The translations under genes were made by a program, and so were the position numbers. A DNA stretch of 64,000 nucleotides, taken from positions 1,178,001-1,242,000 of the forward strand of contig NZ_SNWG01000001.1 of NCBI RefSeq assembly GCF_004362195.1, given 5' to 3'. This document shows positions 26,251-35,509 of the stretch, in pieces (the stretch's first letter is position 1; each line of letters opens with the position of its first letter). The notes under the pieces are model-generated. The model saw only the letters and a list, made by a program, of their open reading frames with translations, did not search any database and was not told where the DNA came from. This stretch comes from Microbacterium sp. BK668. GTDB lineage: Bacteria; Actinomycetota; Actinomycetes; Actinomycetales; Microbacteriaceae.

Positions 26251-27498
26251 TCAGTGAGCGGCGTCGGTACGCCGTCGGAGGGTCGTGGATGCGGCAAGGA
26301 ACTCCGGGGTGAGCTCCACGCCGTGCCCGGGAGCCGAGGACGGGCGGATGACTCCGCCGGCGATCTCGGGCACTCCGACGGCGACGTCGGTGTACCAGCC
26401 GTGGTAGAACGCCCGTGCTACCTCCTGGACGAAGCCGTTCGGAATGCTGGTGACGACGTGGGCGGCGACCGCCAGCGCCACGGGCCCGGTGCAGTCGTGG
26501 GGCGCGATGGGTACGCCGTGCTGCTCCGCGAGCGCCGCGACGTGAAGGGCCGCGGTGATGCCGCCGCCCCACCCGATGTCGATGATCGCGACATCCGTCG
26601 CCTGGGCGCGCAGCAGCGGCCCATATCCGTTCAACCCGTCGCCGAGGTTCTCGCCGACCGCGATGGGAACCCCGCTCGACGACCGCAGCGACGCCAGCGC
26701 GTCGATGTGATCGGGGCGGATCGGGTCTTCCGCCCATACGAGGTCATAGGGTTCGAGCGCCGACAGAACACGTTCAGCACCCTTCGGTTGCCAGAGCGAG
26801 TGCAGCTCGACATAGAGGTCCATATCGGCCCCGACGGCGTCGCGAATCGCGTCGAGAACCCCTAATCCGAACCGCAGGTCGGCCTTGTGGTCCCCGCCGG
26901 ACTCCTCCGCAGCCAGATCGAACGGCCATACCTTCATGCCGCGATAGCCCTGGTCTCGCAGATCCCGGGCGAGATCTGCCGGTCGGTTGAGGAAGGCCCA
27001 CAGGTCCTCGTAGCGGGACGTCGACTCGTCGGCGATCCCCCAGTTCGACGAGGACTGACGGGACTCGACGCTCACGTAGCTGTTGCCCGCGCAGGTGTTG
27101 TAGACGGGGATGGAGTCACGGACCGGACCTCCCAGGATCGTGCGCAGCGGTCGCCCGGCGCGTCGAGCCTCGAGATCCCACAGGGCGATGTCGACGGCGG
27201 AGTTCCCCCGCACTTCCGCGCCGGACCCGGAATACCCCACGTAGCCCCGCAGCCGGCGCCGTACCGACTGGGGCGTCGGCCGGGGTTCGGCGAGGAGGAC
27301 CGGTGCGACCTGGGTGTGCAGATACTCCTCGACGACGCTGCCGCCGTAGAAGGTCTCGCCGAGGCCCACCGTTCCGTCCTCGGCGGTGATGAGAACCCAC
27401 GTCACATTGCGCTGGGCGGGAAAGCGAATCGTCTCGAGAGAGCGGATCCGAATGGCGGATGCCTCGGCCAACGCGCCTGTCGCTTCGAGGGTCGTCAT
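26251..27498 (-). CDS. enolase-superfamily enzyme (third paralogue)
   Basis: This is a 415-aa capped TIM-barrel enzyme with predicted metal ligands Glu231 (YVELHS), Glu257 (WAEDP) and Glu283 (VGENL). His334 (APHD) and Lys189 (GMKVWPFD) are likely catalytic groups. The first ligand is Glu rather than Asp, and an extra loop lies at about 140-165. It is clearly a different subgroup from the paralogues at 5746 and 16458. The ATG overlaps the stop of the GH36-like gene upstream. It probably dehydrates the sugar acid made in this locus. Confidence 0.84.
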   Translation of the reverse strand: MTTLEATGALAEASAIRIRSLETIRFPAQRNVTWVLITAEDGTVGLGETFYGGSVVEEYLHTQVAPVLLAEPRPTPQSVRRRLRGYVGYSGSGAEVRGNSAVDIALWDLEARRAGRPLRTILGGPVRDSIPVYNTCAGNSYVSVESRQSSSNWGIADESTSRYEDLWAFLNRPADLARDLRDQGYRGMKVWPFDLAAEESGGDHKADLRFGLGVLDAIRDAVGADMDLYVELHSLWQPKGAERVLSALEPYDLVWAEDPIRPDHIDALASLRSSSGVPIAVGENLGDGLNGYGPLLRAQATDVAIIDIGWGGGITAALHVAALAEQHGVPIAPHDCTGPVALAVAAHVVTSIPNGFVQEVARAFYHGWYTDVAVGVPEIAGGVIRPSSAPGHGVELTPEFLAASTTLRRRTDAAH

Positions 27499-29732
27499 CC
27501 GGCGGCCTCGTCGAAGACGATGCGGTACCACTCCACCGGAGTCCCGTCGATCCGCACGGGGAAGTCGCCCTCGATCCAGTTCTCCCGTCGCCGTACTTCC
27601 CAGGGCAGCTGACGATCGCGGAGCACGGCGACCACGTTGGGGGGGCCGGTCCGACTGGTCCGGAAGGCGGTCGTCCCTCCGGTGGCCGCGACCAGCCCGA
27701 GGGATGCCGCGTCGGTGATCGACGCGTCGTCGAGCGACGCGAGGACGGTTTCGCCCGTGGTCCGCACCACGTCCGGGAGCTCCCACGTCACCACCTCGCC
27801 CTCGCGGCGCTCGGGGCGGGCCGCGACCACCGTCACCCCCTCGCGTTCGTTGCGAATCCACGACCTGGCGCGCGCGGTCATCGATCCTCCGTGGTGACGC
27901 GCGTCGACCGCATCCACTCGAGCCGCACGGGTGTTGCGACGAGTGAGCTGTCGGAGCCCTCGCTGCCGCGCGATGGTGAGGTCAGTCGCACAGCTGTCGC
28001 TCTGATCTCCGTTGAAGCTGTTCAGCGACCCGAGCGGGCCCGACGCCACGGTGTCGAACCAGATGTCGGCCACGCCGAGCCAGTCGTAGCCGCCGGAGCC
28101 GTAGGTGGGAACACCGAGGGGTGCGAGCAGGGAACTGAAGAAGACCCGGCGGTTCACCTCCTCGGGGTACTCGCCGGCGTTGAGGTAGAGGTCGTCCGTC
28201 GAGTGCTGGTCGACGAAATCGACCAGCAGCGGAGAGAGGTTGTAGTACATGACCACGACGTCGGGATCGACCTCGCGCATCGCGGCCACGACCACTCGGA
28301 GCGACTCCAGCAGCGCGCGCTCGCCGCCCCACTCGCGGCGCGCAGGAGCCGCATCACGCAGAGATGGCAGCTCGTAGCCGAAGTCGAACTTCACCAGGTC
28401 GGGTCGGTAGCGTCGCATGAATGCTTTCGCGGTTTCGGCGAGCAGCTCGGCGACATTCGGCCGGGACACGTCGAACAGGTAGTAGCTGTCCTCGAAGAGA
28501 CTGCGGGTCACCGGCCGGCCGTCGGGATCCTTCCAGACGTCGTCCAGGGTGAGGCCCATGCTCTCCGGGTCCTGGCAACGCAGGAACGCGGCCCACATGC
28601 CGATGGCGCGCCCGTCCGCCCGCACCCGATCGAGGAACTCCTCGAAGCGAGGGAAGCGGAGCTCGTCGTGTCGCAACTGGCCGTAAGCCGCCTCCCACCG
28701 GTCGTCGATGACGAACATCTCGGCATCGAAGCCGCTGCTCACCATGTCGTCGTAGATGCGCTCCAGCACGTCCTGGTTGAGGTCGCTAGATGCCCAGTCG
28801 TTGGCCACCTGAGCGCCCCAGGAGTTGAACTGCGACATCGTGGCCCGTCGTGCCTTGCGCGGCGAGTCCTCGCGCACCGCGACGATGCCGTCTCGGCGGA
28901 GCAGGTCGAAGGACTCCGCGATCGCACTGCGAAGATCGGACCCGAGGGTCCACAGCCAGCCGCTCCCGAGCTGGAGGTCGTCCCGTCCGGTCTCGAACGT
29001 GCGCCACCGGCCGCCCAGGAGCCGCAGGTAAGGGCTCGCGTACTCGTCGAAGTAGCGCACGTACTGGTCGCCGGTCGGTATGGCGTCCATCCCCAGGATC
29101 AGGACGTCGGAGGTGTGCTTCGTCAGCGCGCTCTTGCCGCTCGCCCATCCGTCGATGCTCCATCCGCCCCAGAAGTACAGCGGAAGGCCCCACTGCTGCT
29201 GGACGAACGCCGGTTCGTCGGTACTGCCGCGGCCGATCGTCGAGACGATGCTCAGTCGCACCTTGGCGGGGATGACCGGGGCGAGGATCGAGGACTCGGT
29301 CGACCCCGGGTGGAGGAAGAACTGGCAGTGCAGACCAGGAACCGCTCCGTACTCTCCCCAGCGGCCGAAGAGGGTGAGAGTCTCCACGAAGGTGCGACGC
29401 GGGGCTGCGTACCGTACGGGCGCGAGCCTGATCGAGTCCGGACGGAAGTGCCAAGACGTCGTCGTGGTCGCGTCCCCGTTCACGTCCTCGAAGCGGAGAG
29501 TGATCGTCCCATCCTCCGGAGCGACGTCCACCGCGCTGAGGCGGCCCGCATCCGTTGTCGAGTAGCCGGCCTCGTCGACGACCTCGATCGCCGGCTGGAC
29601 TCCTCCGTGGGCGACCCGGCGACCGCTCTGGTCTCGCAGCTCGAAGGCCTCCGCCTCCTTGTCCAGTCGCCAGACGTACGTCCGTGCCCGAACTTCGACG
29701 TCGGCGTCGGTCTCGACTACCCGCAGGTCCAT
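27495..29732 (-). CDS. GH36-like (clan GH-D) glycoside hydrolase
   Basis: This is a 745-aa cytoplasmic protein with an N-terminal beta-sandwich (about 1-290), a TIM barrel and a C-terminal beta domain. Barrel landmarks are FNSWGAQ (302-308), VIDDRWE (341-347), YYLFDVSRPNV (417-427) and LVKFDFGYE, in which Asp450 is the likely nucleophile. The layout resembles alpha-galactosidases of GH36, but the family call is from pattern memory only. The ATG follows AAGGAGCGCC. It heads the minus-strand operon and diverges from the CoA-transferase gene. Confidence 0.72.
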   Translation of the reverse strand: MDLRVVETDADVEVRARTYVWRLDKEAEAFELRDQSGRRVAHGGVQPAIEVVDEAGYSTTDAGRLSAVDVAPEDGTITLRFEDVNGDATTTTSWHFRPDSIRLAPVRYAAPRRTFVETLTLFGRWGEYGAVPGLHCQFFLHPGSTESSILAPVIPAKVRLSIVSTIGRGSTDEPAFVQQQWGLPLYFWGGWSIDGWASGKSALTKHTSDVLILGMDAIPTGDQYVRYFDEYASPYLRLLGGRWRTFETGRDDLQLGSGWLWTLGSDLRSAIAESFDLLRRDGIVAVREDSPRKARRATMSQFNSWGAQVANDWASSDLNQDVLERIYDDMVSSGFDAEMFVIDDRWEAAYGQLRHDELRFPRFEEFLDRVRADGRAIGMWAAFLRCQDPESMGLTLDDVWKDPDGRPVTRSLFEDSYYLFDVSRPNVAELLAETAKAFMRRYRPDLVKFDFGYELPSLRDAAPARREWGGERALLESLRVVVAAMREVDPDVVVMYYNLSPLLVDFVDQHSTDDLYLNAGEYPEEVNRRVFFSSLLAPLGVPTYGSGGYDWLGVADIWFDTVASGPLGSLNSFNGDQSDSCATDLTIARQRGLRQLTRRNTRAARVDAVDARHHGGSMTARARSWIRNEREGVTVVAARPERREGEVVTWELPDVVRTTGETVLASLDDASITDAASLGLVAATGGTTAFRTSRTGPPNVVAVLRDRQLPWEVRRRENWIEGDFPVRIDGTPVEWYRIVFDEAAG

Positions 29733-29759
29733 GGCGCTCCTTCACGCTTGCTCATTGAG

Positions 29760-29776
29760 ATTATTATAGTAATAAT
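29760..29776. promoter_or_regulatory. perfect palindromic operator between divergent loci C and D
   Basis: ATTATTA-TAG-TAATAAT is a perfect 17-bp palindrome, strikingly AT-rich in this genome. A minus-strand consensus -10 TATAAT (29768-29763) and a plus-strand TATAGT (29765-29770) both lie inside it, so one bound dimer would cover both promoters. The GntR gene at 31062 is the nearest candidate regulator. Confidence 0.65.
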
Positions 29777-29805
29777 GCTTAGAGGCAATACAGGAAAGGC
29801 TCTTC

Positions 29806-31041
29806 ATGACCGACGAACCCCAGCGCAATGGCGCTCTGGCCGGTATCCGCGTGCTCGATGCGACTCAGATGCTGGCTGGCCCGCTGGCGGCGACCCGCCT
29901 GGGCGATCTCGGAGCAGACGTCATCAAGATCGAGAGCCCTGGCAGCGGAGAGTTCAACCGCACGCACGGGTTCGATGATCGTCGCGTGGAGGGCGAGATG
30001 TCCACCTTCGTCGCGGTCAACCGGAACAAGCGCTCGCTGGCGATGAACATGAAGGATCCCGAAGCGCGGGAGGCGTTCTACGAGCTCGTCCGCACGGCCG
30101 ACGTCTTCCTCCAGAACTTCCGCCGCGGCACGGCGGCCCGGCTCGGCGTCGACTACGCCACGCTCAGCGCGATCAACCCGCGCCTCGTGTACTGCTCGAT
30201 CTCCGGGTATGGTCCGGAGGGCCCGTACGCCGACCGCCCCGGCCAGGATCTCGTGGTGCAGGGATACTCGGGGTCGATGTTCTCGGTCGGGCGCGCAGGT
30301 GACGCGCCGACCCCGGGTGCGCTGTGGGCCGCGGACGTGATGACCGGGTATCAGGCCGCCATCGGCATCCTCGGGGCACTGCAGGCACGCGACCGCATCG
30401 GAGTCGGTCAGCACGTCGAAGTCGACATGTACTCTGTCGTGCTCGACGCGCAGCTGCAGGAACTGGTCACCTTCCTCAACACCGGCTACGATCCCCAGCG
30501 CACGCGTGAGGCGTCGGCCCACGCTGCCATCCCGGCTCCCTACGGCGTGTACCGATCGTCCGACGGATGGCTGACGCTCGCGATGTCTCCGCTGCCCGCG
30601 CTCGGCGAGATGCTCGACGACGACTGGCTGCGCTCCCTCGCCTCCTACAACGACGGTCACGATCATCGCGACGAGGTTCTCGCGCACATTCGCGACCGAT
30701 TCGCCGATCGCAGCACCGCGCAATGGATCGAGATCGCCGACCGGCACGGCGTGTGGGCGGGGCCCGTCTATGGCTACTCCGATCTCCCGGAAGATCCGCA
30801 TCTCGTCGCAACAGGTGCATTCGTCGAACAGCCGGGACCCCACGGGACGGTGGTGAAGACGGTAAGGCCTCCGATCCGGATGTCGCAGACGCCGGTCGCG
30901 ATTACTCGCGGTGCTCCTCTGCTCGGGGCCGACTCGATCGACGTCCTTCGCAGCGCAGGGGTCGACGAAGAGGTCATCCGCGACCTCGTCGCGCGCGGTG
31001 TGGTCGGCACGACCGCCGCGCCGGTCGCTCTCGCGCCCTGA
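29806..31041 (+). CDS. CaiB/BaiF-family CoA transferase
   Basis: This is a 411-aa family III CoA transferase. It has the N-terminal LAGIRVLDATQMLAGP and LGDLGADVIKIE typical of the family, NRNKRSLAMN, and PGQDLVVQGYSG. The likely catalytic Asp is in WAADVMTG. It would move CoA between two carboxylic acids in the cytoplasm. Its place at the head of a carbohydrate locus, just before an enoyl-CoA hydratase gene, suggests that a carboxylate released from the imported glycoside is activated as a CoA ester. RBS GGAAAGG precedes the ATG. Confidence 0.88.
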   Translation: MTDEPQRNGALAGIRVLDATQMLAGPLAATRLGDLGADVIKIESPGSGEFNRTHGFDDRRVEGEMSTFVAVNRNKRSLAMNMKDPEAREAFYELVRTADVFLQNFRRGTAARLGVDYATLSAINPRLVYCSISGYGPEGPYADRPGQDLVVQGYSGSMFSVGRAGDAPTPGALWAADVMTGYQAAIGILGALQARDRIGVGQHVEVDMYSVVLDAQLQELVTFLNTGYDPQRTREASAHAAIPAPYGVYRSSDGWLTLAMSPLPALGEMLDDDWLRSLASYNDGHDHRDEVLAHIRDRFADRSTAQWIEIADRHGVWAGPVYGYSDLPEDPHLVATGAFVEQPGPHGTVVKTVRPPIRMSQTPVAITRGAPLLGADSIDVLRSAGVDEEVIRDLVARGVVGTTAAPVALAP

Positions 31042-31061
31042 CCTTTACCTAAGATCAAGCC

Positions 31062-31784
31062 GTGGCGACATACGGCGGACGTGGCATCCACGGGCAGGTG
31101 GTCGACGCACTCGGTGCGCGCATTCTGAGTGGCGCGCTCTCTCCGGGCGACGTCGTCGACCCGGACGCTGTGCTGCGCGAGTTCGGCGTCTCGCGGACGG
31201 TCGTCCGCGAAGCGCTCAAGGTCCTGTCGGCCAAGGGGCTGGTCGATGCCCGCCCGCGGACGGGGACGTTCATCACGGACCGCTCGCGATGGCAGCTGCT
31301 CGACGCGGACGTGATGGCGTGGCGGATCCGCGGCTCGGTGGACTCGCTCCTGCTGCTTGAGCTCGGTGAAGTGCGGCAGGTCCTGGAGCCGCCGGCGGCG
31401 CGAATGGCGGCCGCACGACGAGGCGACAGTGATATCGCTGCCCTCGACGACGCGCTCGACCGGATGGTCGCACACGCCGCGACCGACCACGAAGCCCTCA
31501 TCCAGGCGGACCTCGACTTCCATCGCGCGATCCTGCTCGCCGCGGGCAACGAGCTTCTTCAGCGCTTCGAGGTCATTCTCGAACCCGCACTCAAGGCTCG
31601 CGACGCCCTCCTGCACGGTCGTCCCGCGGACGAGACATTCCTCGACGCTCACCGTGCGATCCGCGACGCCATCGCGGAAGGAGGAGCCGATGCCGCCTTC
31701 GACATGATGACGCAGATGATGACGCGCGCGGCGGAGGACGTGAAGGAGGTTCTGCAGAGCGAAGGGCCGGGATCCGAGAACTGA
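31062..31784 (+). CDS. GntR/FadR-family transcriptional regulator
   Basis: This is a 240-aa regulator. The winged-helix domain has LREFGVSRTVVREALKVLSAKGLVDARPRTGTFI in two adjoining pieces, and a C-terminal FCD domain follows (DLDFHRAILLAAGNELL). It starts at GTG 31062, 20 bp after the CoA-transferase gene. It probably regulates loci C and D through the 17-bp palindrome at 29760. The partly palindromic stretch over the promoter at 31788-31817 is another candidate site. Confidence 0.87.
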   Translation: MATYGGRGIHGQVVDALGARILSGALSPGDVVDPDAVLREFGVSRTVVREALKVLSAKGLVDARPRTGTFITDRSRWQLLDADVMAWRIRGSVDSLLLLELGEVRQVLEPPAARMAAARRGDSDIAALDDALDRMVAHAATDHEALIQADLDFHRAILLAAGNELLQRFEVILEPALKARDALLHGRPADETFLDAHRAIRDAIAEGGADAAFDMMTQMMTRAAEDVKEVLQSEGPGSEN

Positions 31785-31787
31785 CTG

Positions 31788-31817
31788 TTGGCAGCGCCGT
31801 TTGCTTGATCATATAAT
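31788..31817 (+). promoter_or_regulatory. strong promoter of the enoyl-CoA hydratase operon
   Basis: TTGGCA (31788-31793) and the exact consensus TATAAT (31812-31817) are 18 bp apart. The flanking TTGCTT (31801-31806) and AAGCAA (31825-31830) form an inverted repeat around the -10 region and may be an operator. The ATG at 31841 follows AAAGGAG. Confidence 0.65.
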
Positions 31818-31840
31818 CTGATAAAAGCAAAGGAGCGTCC

Positions 31841-32632
31841 ATGTCCGTCCTTCCCGGAACCATTCGCCTCGAGCGCGACGGGCACGTCGCCTCTCTCGTC
31901 ATCGACCGGCCGTCCAAACGAAACTCGATGACGGTCGACATGGACCGGCAGATGAACGCGCTGTCGTACGAGATCAACAACGATGCCGGGATCCGCGCCG
32001 TCGTCCTGCGTGGAGAAGGAGACCGCGCGTTCTCCGCGGGCAGCGACATCAACGATCTCGACGAGTACGGCTCGAACTGGGAGTACCGCAACCGCTTCGA
32101 TCGCCGCCGTGACTACGCCCGCGCCGTGTGGCAGATCCGCAAGCCTGTCGTCGCTGCCGTGATGGGCTTCGCTTACGGCGGAGGACTCGAGATGGCCTGC
32201 GCATCCGACATCCGGATCGCCGGCACGACCGCTTCCTTCGCGGCCGGCGAGATCCGGTGGGGATGGCACGGCGGGTCCGGGCAGACGCAGTACCTGACGC
32301 GACTCGTCGGAGCGGGGCACGCGGCGAGGATCCTGATGACCGGCGAGCCAATCTCGGGCGAAGAGGCTTACCGCATCGGACTGGTTCAGGAGCTGCTCGC
32401 CCCCGAAGATGTGATCCCTCGCGCTGAAGCGCTCGCCCGTCACATCGCCGAACTGGCGCCTATCGCGATCGAGCGGACCAAATACATGATCCGGATGGCC
32501 GAGAACGTCCCGATGGAGGCCGCGCTCCTTGTCGAGAACGACTCGTTCTCGTACATCATGATGACGGACGACGCCGCAGAGGGGCAGCAGGCGTTCGCCG
32601 AGAAGCGCGAGCCCGAATTCCGAGGGCGATGA
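31841..32632 (+). CDS. enoyl-CoA hydratase/isomerase family protein
   Basis: This is a 263-aa crotonase-fold enzyme. The oxyanion-hole motifs are FSAGSDINDL and GFAYGGGLEMACASD. The first catalytic Glu position is kept (GEIRWGW), but the second Glu of hydratases appears as Arg in HAARILMTG. It might therefore be an isomerase, hydrolase or decarboxylase rather than a simple hydratase. With the CaiB-type gene it resembles the CaiB/CaiD pairing of carnitine metabolism. It is the first gene of a long tightly packed operon. Confidence 0.83.
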   Translation: MSVLPGTIRLERDGHVASLVIDRPSKRNSMTVDMDRQMNALSYEINNDAGIRAVVLRGEGDRAFSAGSDINDLDEYGSNWEYRNRFDRRRDYARAVWQIRKPVVAAVMGFAYGGGLEMACASDIRIAGTTASFAAGEIRWGWHGGSGQTQYLTRLVGAGHAARILMTGEPISGEEAYRIGLVQELLAPEDVIPRAEALARHIAELAPIAIERTKYMIRMAENVPMEAALLVENDSFSYIMMTDDAAEGQQAFAEKREPEFRGR

Positions 32633-33612
32633 TGACGAGCCTCCCGCACGCCGACGAGATCCACCCCGGGCTCTTCCGGATCGACACGCCCTTGGGCGGG
32701 CGTATGGTCAGCCTGTACGTCCTGCGTGGGACCGGCGGAGCGATGCTTTTCGACACCGGTGTGAGAGGGACCATCCCGGACCACCTTCTTCCGGCGCTGG
32801 CTGATCTCGGAATCGCGCCCGCGGAGATCTCGACCGCTGTTGTCTCTCACTGCGATGTCGACCACTTCGGCGGGATCAGCGACGTGAGGACCTTCGTCCC
32901 TTCGGCCCGCGTCACGGTGCACGCGTCCGACCGGGCCGCCGTCGAGGACATCGACACCTTCCTCGCGGAACGCGGCAACGGATTCGCCCGCGAGTACGGA
33001 CTCGAAGAGAGCGAAGCGAGCATCGCGTGGATGCGCGAGGTGGGCGGTGCCGGACCGGTGGACGACATCGTCGACGACGGTGACGTCCTCGACCTGGGCG
33101 GCATCTCGGCAGAGATCCTCCATCTGCCAGGACACACGCACGGTCATCTCGGACTCTGGGTGCCCGAGGCATCCGCCTACATCGTCGGTGACGCGGTGCT
33201 CGCCGACTCCGTGGACCTGGCTGACGGCACTCCCGCCTTCCCGCCGACCTATCGATACGTCGCCGATTATCGGCGCACCACGGAGCGGCTGCGCGCGCGA
33301 CCCGCCCGGCACCTCCTCACGGCGCACTATCCCACCTTCACAGGCGTGGCTGTCCTCGACTTACTCGACCGGACCTCACGCTTCGTCGACAGCCTCGAGG
33401 TGCTGGTGCTCAGGGCGATCCCCTCGGAGCTGCCGGGGGTCTCGCTCCCTGCGCTCCTCGACGACATCAACCCCGTCGCCGGGGGGTGGCCCGTCGAAGG
33501 GACGTCGGGCGCGCTCGCATACCCCGTCGTCGGCCACCTCGAAGATCTCGGCGAGCGCGGACTGATCGAGCGACATGGCGAACGCGGCGACTACCGCTGG
33601 ACGCGCCGATGA
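32629..33612 (+). CDS. MBL-fold hydrolase with C-terminal winged helix
   Basis: This is a 327-aa metallo-beta-lactamase-fold protein with the metal motif SHCDVDHFGG (a Cys replaces the middle residue of HxHxDH), the ligand HTHGHLG and GDAVLAD. The C-terminal 60 or so residues look like the small winged-helix domain common in this group. The usual role is hydrolysis of an ester or thioester. Next to CoA-ester genes, a thioesterase role is plausible. It overlaps the hydratase stop by ATGA, and a second in-frame ATG follows at 32632. Confidence 0.8.
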   Translation: MMTSLPHADEIHPGLFRIDTPLGGRMVSLYVLRGTGGAMLFDTGVRGTIPDHLLPALADLGIAPAEISTAVVSHCDVDHFGGISDVRTFVPSARVTVHASDRAAVEDIDTFLAERGNGFAREYGLEESEASIAWMREVGGAGPVDDIVDDGDVLDLGGISAEILHLPGHTHGHLGLWVPEASAYIVGDAVLADSVDLADGTPAFPPTYRYVADYRRTTERLRARPARHLLTAHYPTFTGVAVLDLLDRTSRFVDSLEVLVLRAIPSELPGVSLPALLDDINPVAGGWPVEGTSGALAYPVVGHLEDLGERGLIERHGERGDYRWTRR

Positions 33613-34784
33613 GCGCGGGGTCGGTCGCCTGGGGCATCAGTCGCTATGAGCCCGGCACCGATGCTGAAGAGTGGCTGCGGCGCAGCCCTCGGAGTGGACG
33701 ACCGACGACGCGATCTCTCGACCTGTCGTTGGCGCGCCGGCTTGCCGACCACCTCACGACGCTGCCCTTCGCGACGTGGAACTTCGGCGACTCGGTCGCC
33801 TTCGAGGGCCTCGTGGAAAGCAGCCGGCGCACCGGCGATGAGCGCTGGGCCTCCTTTGTGCGCGGATGGGGTCGAGCGTGGGCTACCCGCTCCCGTCCGT
33901 TCGTACGCCTCGATGCGACCGCGCCCGGCGCGGCTCTGGTCGATGTCGCCCGGCGCTACGACGACCACCTCCTCACCGGTGCGCTGCGCGACCTGGCCGA
34001 TTACCTCCTGTCTCGACCGTTCCTGAACGGCATCTTCGAACTCTGGGAATCTGCTCCGCTCATCCCGCCCTATGGTGAGGCGGTCACGACGGAGTTCGAT
34101 GAGGCGCTCCTCGCTCATCCGCCCGCGTGCGTCTGTGTGGACTCTCTCCACTTCGACCCGCCCTTCCTCGTCGCGCTCGGTTGTCACGTGGGCGAGCACG
34201 CTTACGTCGCCGCGGGCGTCGATCAGGCGGCGGCCTTCGTCCGAGCCCTGCAACGCCCTGACGGGCTGTTCGACCACTTCTTCCTGGAGGGGGTGGAGGG
34301 CACGTTCGGACCGGGGTGGGGCCGCGGTCAGGGGTGGGCGCTGCTCGGCCTTCTGGACGTCCTCGCGCGCCACCCGGACGGCCCGCACGCGCCCGCTCTC
34401 GCCGCACTTCGACAGGGAGCAGCCGCCGGTATCGGCGCCATGGTGGCACTGCAGAGGGAGGATGGCCATTGGCCGGTCGTCGTCACTGAGGCCGGTTCCG
34501 GTGACGAGTACTCGACGACGGCGTTCATGATCACGGCCTTCGCCCGAGCGGCCGAGCTGGGCGTCGTGCCCGCTGACACTGTGGCAGATGCGCTCCACCG
34601 GGCCACCGGGGCTCTGGCCGAGTCCTTCGACGCGGCCGGGGCGCTGACGTCCGTCTCCGCCGCCGTCTATACGTCGACGGTCGCGTCGCACTACGCCAAT
34701 GTGCCCCGCGGGTTCGTTGTCCCCTGGGGCCAGGGACCGGCACTGCTCGCGGTGTGGGAGATTCTGAAATCGGGGGAGTCATGA
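33609..34784 (+). CDS. GH88/GH105-like unsaturated glycuronyl hydrolase
   Basis: This is a 391-aa (alpha/alpha)6-barrel protein. Family-like segments are WNFGDSVAFEG near residue 60, CVDSLHFDPPFLVALG with the expected catalytic Asp, and WGRGQGWALLGLLDVL. These enzymes hydrate and remove unsaturated uronic acids from oligosaccharides made by polysaccharide lyases. There is no signal peptide, so it acts inside the cell on imported oligosaccharides. The ATG overlaps the previous stop. Confidence 0.78.
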   Translation: MSAGSVAWGISRYEPGTDAEEWLRRSPRSGRPTTRSLDLSLARRLADHLTTLPFATWNFGDSVAFEGLVESSRRTGDERWASFVRGWGRAWATRSRPFVRLDATAPGAALVDVARRYDDHLLTGALRDLADYLLSRPFLNGIFELWESAPLIPPYGEAVTTEFDEALLAHPPACVCVDSLHFDPPFLVALGCHVGEHAYVAAGVDQAAAFVRALQRPDGLFDHFFLEGVEGTFGPGWGRGQGWALLGLLDVLARHPDGPHAPALAALRQGAAAGIGAMVALQREDGHWPVVVTEAGSGDEYSTTAFMITAFARAAELGVVPADTVADALHRATGALAESFDAAGALTSVSAAVYTSTVASHYANVPRGFVVPWGQGPALLAVWEILKSGES

Positions 34785-35509
34785 GTGCCGCGCTGGTCAC
34801 CGGCGCCGGGCACGGCATCGGCGCCGCTGCGGCGGTCGCCTTGGCCCGGCGGTTCGACATCGTGGTCGTGAGCGACGTCGACGCGGATGCTGCGGCAGAA
34901 GTCGCGCACGGCGTGCGGGGCGCGGGCGGGCACGCCGTGGATGTGCACCTCGACGTGGGGCACGAGGCATCCTGGCAAGCCGTCCGCCGTCGACTGGACG
35001 AAGCGGGGGTCGTCGTGTCGGCTGTCGTCAACAACGCCTTCACGCTTACGGTCGCGCCCGCCCACGAACTGACGGCGGAGGCCTGGGACCAACAGGTTTC
35101 CGTGAACCTCGGTGCGGTCTATCGCTCCGTGCGGACTTTCCATGACACCCTGCATGCCGAGCGAGGATCCATCGTGAATGTCGCCAGCGTGCACGCGGTC
35201 GCCGGATTCCCCGGCCACCCCGCATACGCTGCCGCGAAGGGCGGCGTCGTCGCCCTCACCCGACAGCTCGCGATCGAGTACGCGCCGTCCATCAGGGTGA
35301 ACGCGGTACTGCCCGGGTCGATCCTCACCCGCGCCTGGGACCGTGTGCCCGAAGCGGACCGGCAGGAGCACCTGGGGCACATCCCCCTCGGCCGCTTCGG
35401 CGATCCGGCCGACGTCGCCGCCGCCATCGCCTTCCTCGCCGGGCCGGAGTCGTCGTACATCACGGCGACGACGCTGCTCGTCGACGGTGGATTGACGGCG
35501 TCGGTATGA
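34781..35509 (+). CDS. SDR-family oxidoreductase
   Basis: This is a 242-aa short-chain dehydrogenase with TGAGHGIGAAAA, NNAF, a serine in NVASVHA, and YAAAK. It resembles the SDR at 4984 in the active-site half. It is coupled by ATGA to both neighbours, in the order SDR, epimerase, kinase, which partly mirrors locus A. Confidence 0.84.
   Translation: MSAALVTGAGHGIGAAAAVALARRFDIVVVSDVDADAAAEVAHGVRGAGGHAVDVHLDVGHEASWQAVRRRLDEAGVVVSAVVNNAFTLTVAPAHELTAEAWDQQVSVNLGAVYRSVRTFHDTLHAERGSIVNVASVHAVAGFPGHPAYAAAKGGVVALTRQLAIEYAPSIRVNAVLPGSILTRAWDRVPEADRQEHLGHIPLGRFGDPADVAAAIAFLAGPESSYITATTLLVDGGLTASV

Noticed and set aside
23228..26737. A single 1169-codon minus-strand frame that would fuse the GH13-like gene to upstream sequence
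   Set aside because: The upstream half lies over the SDR gene in another frame, lacks any recognisable domain and is rich in Arg and Gly. A good ribosome-binding site and ATG exist at 25450.
27459..29978. An 839-codon plus-strand frame opposite the GH36-like gene
   Set aside because: It is antisense to a gene with clear domains and has no ribosome-binding site or recognisable motifs. Long shadow frames are expected at this GC content.
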